Of a DNA stretch of 7,761 bases, positions 5,683 to 7,761 are shown piece after piece. The notes under the pieces were generated by a model. That model saw only the letters and a list, made by a program, of their open reading frames with translations. It did no database searches and had not been told where the DNA came from. The stretch's first letter is position 1. The number at the start of each line of letters is the position of its first letter. The translations under genes were made by a program, and so were the position numbers. This DNA comes from Bdellovibrio sp. (lineage in GTDB: Bacteria; Bdellovibrionota; Bdellovibrionia; Bdellovibrionales; Bdellovibrionaceae): positions 1-7,761 of the forward strand of contig JAGIAF010000168.1 in the NCBI GenBank assembly GCA_017745015.1. The letters run 5' to 3'.

Positions 5683-7761
5683 ATGCAAGTTTGGCTTCGT
5701 CGTCTTACGGTCTCTTCAACGTTCGCACTTTTTGCTGCGAACACAGTTCAAGCAGGAACAGTTCTGCGTCTAAATAGCGGTTCTATCGATCCCGCTGAAA
5801 TATCTAAAAATTTTATCGATCCAACTTCGGATGAAGTGCTGAATTATATCGTTCAGTTCAAAAACATCATTACAACGAAGGATCAAAGTTCTCTCAGTGG
5901 TCGCTTTGAGGTCTTGGGATATCTACCAGATGATGCATTGGTGGTGCGTGGATCGTTGAAAGATCTGGCTATCTATCAGGTGGCTCATCCTGAAGTTCGT
6001 GCGATTGCAAAATATGAAGCGCAATACAAAATCAGCAATGATCTCGGGGTAGTAAGCGTTTTTGATAAAGACACTGTTCAAAGTGTTTTAATCAAATTAT
6101 TCAAAGAGGATGACGCCGAAAACGTTACTCAAGCACTTGGAAAACTTAAAGTGGGCCTTCAAGTAACAAACGGAAAGTACATCACAGCTTTGGTTCCTCG
6201 TGGAGAACTTGCAGGCATCGCAAGTTATACCGGAGTTGAACACATTCAAGCCACGCCTGAAATTCGCGAAATGGAATTTGTGATGGATAGCAATCTCATC
6301 GGTGAATCTGTGCGCCTCGCTCCCGGAGATTACACTGATATTGTCGGTGATGAGACCGGAACTAAATCACTGAAATTCGATGCGGCTTGGTCTGCTGGTT
6401 TCAACGGGAAGAACCAAACAGCCTCCATGGCTGACACGGGTCTTGATTCGGGAGACACGACAACGATTCATCCCGACTTTAACGGCGCCGTGCATTCCGG
6501 CTACTTCTTTGGTTTGTGGTCGAAATCGTGGTCTGATCCCATGGGGCACGGAACTCACGTTGCCGGTTCCATCGTCAGCCGCGGAGTTCAGTCTCAAGGA
6601 AAAATCAAAGGCGGAGCTCACGCAGCTCAATTCGTAGCTGAGGGCATGTGGTCTCCAATGTTGAATGGCCTAAGTGTGCCTTCAAACCTGGGTGAACTTT
6701 TTCGAAAAGCAGCCAGCGACGGAGCCTCTGTGCATTCCAACTCTTGGGGGGCCGCTCGCAGCTTTGGAGCTTATGATGCCATGGCCGTTCAAGTAGATGA
6801 ATGGATGTACGGAAATCCTGATACGTTGGTGTTATTTGCTGCCGGCAATAGTGGTACGGATAAAGACAAAGATGGTCGTATCGATTCGGGCTCGATGACA
6901 ACTCCAGGCACCGCGAAAAATTGTCTGACGGTGGGAGCTTCCAAAAACAACACGAAAACGGGTGGTATCCAAGTTCCCATCAGCAAGCTTCGCGCTGCCA
7001 AAGATGAGTGGCCGGCCGAGCCGATTTATTCGTCCTATTTGTCGGATCGTGATGATGGCCTTGCGATGTTCTCTTCTCGTGGTCCAACAAACGATGGCCG
7101 TGTGAAACCAGACATCGTAGCTCCAGGAACTAATATCCTAAGCACAAGATCCCACGTGAAAGATGCAAGTCCTCTGTGGGGCGCATACAACGATGACTAC
7201 GCGTGGTCGGGCGGAACATCCATGGCAACTCCTCTGACAGCAGGAGCGGTGACTGTCGCGCGGCAGATCTTGCAAGATAAATGGAGCTTGCAAACTCCGT
7301 CAGCTGCGATGTTGAAAGCTATCATAGTTCACACGGCTGATGACTTGTTCCCGGGTCAATTTGGTGCGGTAGGTGCGGATAAAGGCCAAGAGCTTCTTAC
7401 ACGTCGTCCAAATTCCGACGAAGGATACGGTCGCGTGGATATGGCAAATCTTGTGAGTTTGGGAGCTAATACAAAAGTCATCGACAATCGCGATGGCGTC
7501 GCTCAAGGTTCAGAAGTCGTTTACGACTTCGACTTACAAAAATCAGGTCGCGTGTATGCGAACCTTGTTTGGACTGATGCACCGGGTTCGCCAAATGCTG
7601 CAAAAGCTCTAGTGAACGATTTGGATTTGGTTCTCACAACGCCGGACGGTCAAACGCTGAGCATGAACGATCACATCAATAATCTTGAGATGATCGAAAA
7701 AGAGGGGCTTCCAGCAGGGCACTATAAGTTGGCGGTAAAGGGATTTAGCATCCCTCAAGGT
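5683..7761 (+). CDS. Secreted subtilisin-like serine protease (S8, KP-43 type), 3' end beyond window
   Basis: The frame is open for 693 codons and continues past the edge. A signal peptide covers residues 1-24 (WLRR, hydrophobic run, TVQA before GTV). A propeptide of about 200 residues follows and appears to contain two related inhibitor-like modules, roughly 54-119 and 133-199. The S8 catalytic domain starts near 228. Its triad is Asp251 in ADTGLD, His289 in GHGTHVAGS and Ser513 in GGTSMATP, with oxyanion Asn389 in AAGNSG. DKDKDGRID at 393-401 is a calcium-loop-like insert seen in KP-43-type subtilases. SSRGP and KPDIVAPG at about 464-482 are typical of the family. From about 605 a C-terminal beta-barrel begins with VWTDAPGSP and LVNDLDLV, also characteristic of the KP-43 group. 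These enzymes are known to mature by cleaving their own propeptide and to degrade proteins outside the cytoplasm. All catalytic residues are present. What lies after the barrel is unknown. In a predator it could digest prey protein, which is speculation. Confidence 0.95.
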   Translation, partial: MQVWLRRLTVSSTFALFAANTVQAGTVLRLNSGSIDPAEISKNFIDPTSDEVLNYIVQFKNIITTKDQSSLSGRFEVLGYLPDDALVVRGSLKDLAIYQVAHPEVRAIAKYEAQYKISNDLGVVSVFDKDTVQSVLIKLFKEDDAENVTQALGKLKVGLQVTNGKYITALVPRGELAGIASYTGVEHIQATPEIREMEFVMDSNLIGESVRLAPGDYTDIVGDETGTKSLKFDAAWSAGFNGKNQTASMADTGLDSGDTTTIHPDFNGAVHSGYFFGLWSKSWSDPMGHGTHVAGSIVSRGVQSQGKIKGGAHAAQFVAEGMWSPMLNGLSVPSNLGELFRKAASDGASVHSNSWGAARSFGAYDAMAVQVDEWMYGNPDTLVLFAAGNSGTDKDKDGRIDSGSMTTPGTAKNCLTVGASKNNTKTGGIQVPISKLRAAKDEWPAEPIYSSYLSDRDDGLAMFSSRGPTNDGRVKPDIVAPGTNILSTRSHVKDASPLWGAYNDDYAWSGGTSMATPLTAGAVTVARQILQDKWSLQTPSAAMLKAIIVHTADDLFPGQFGAVGADKGQELLTRRPNSDEGYGRVDMANLVSLGANTKVIDNRDGVAQGSEVVYDFDLQKSGRVYANLVWTDAPGSPNAAKALVNDLDLVLTTPDGQTLSMNDHINNLEMIEKEGLPAGHYKLAVKGFSIPQG

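Noticed and set aside
5353..5688. 111-residue minus-strand frame opposite the small secreted protein
   Set aside because: The plus-strand frame has a signal peptide and ribosome binding site; this one has no supporting feature and overlaps the subtilase control region.
6367..7506. Several short frames, mostly on the minus strand, within the subtilase
   Set aside because: The subtilase frame carries the full catalytic triad across this stretch; the others are shadows without motifs.

Overview
The window is ordinary-looking chromosomal DNA of a Gram-negative bacterium. Three of its five genes carry Sec-type signal peptides, start sites are mostly led by AGGAG-type ribosome binding sites, and base composition is moderate (a little under half G+C by eye). 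The mix of a free-standing HD-GYP protein, an exported ABC1/UbiB-type protein, a basic secreted orphan and a KP-43-type subtilase resembles a predatory bacterium of the Bdellovibrio group. That placement is an inference from protein style and was not tested by a search.

Layout, left to right. Positions 1-741 (minus) hold the N-terminal 247 codons of an HD-GYP cyclic-di-nucleotide phosphodiesterase that runs off the left edge. A 59-bp divergent gap (742-800) with two promoter-like element pairs separates it from recG (801-2888, plus), a complete 695-residue RecG branch-migration helicase. The recG stop overlaps by 4 bp, tail to tail, the stop of a 690-residue ABC1/UbiB-like protein kinase homologue (2885-4957, minus). 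This protein has a convincing signal peptide and altered nucleotide-loop motifs. A 254-bp divergent intergenic region (4958-5211) contains a perfect 17-bp inverted repeat. Next come a 135-residue secreted basic protein of unknown function (5212-5619, plus) and, after 63 bp with its own promoter-like elements and a strong ribosome binding site, a KP-43/subtilisin-type serine protease. The protease opens at 5683 and is still open at 7761 (693 codons seen).

The genes do not form one operon. Orientations alternate (-, +, -, +, +), so only the last two could share a transcript. They touch different processes: c-di-GMP turnover, replication-fork rescue, an unknown envelope function and extracellular or periplasmic proteolysis. 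No tRNA, rRNA, insertion sequence, CRISPR array or prophage gene was seen.

The most unusual item is the ABC1/UbiB-like protein. It appears to be exported, has a Gly-containing loop where the family has an Ala-rich loop, has Arg where the family has the ATP-positioning Lys, and has a degenerate KxGQ motif, yet it keeps the HxDLHxGN-type and DFG catalytic motifs. Second is the protease propeptide, which looks like two successive inhibitor-like modules.
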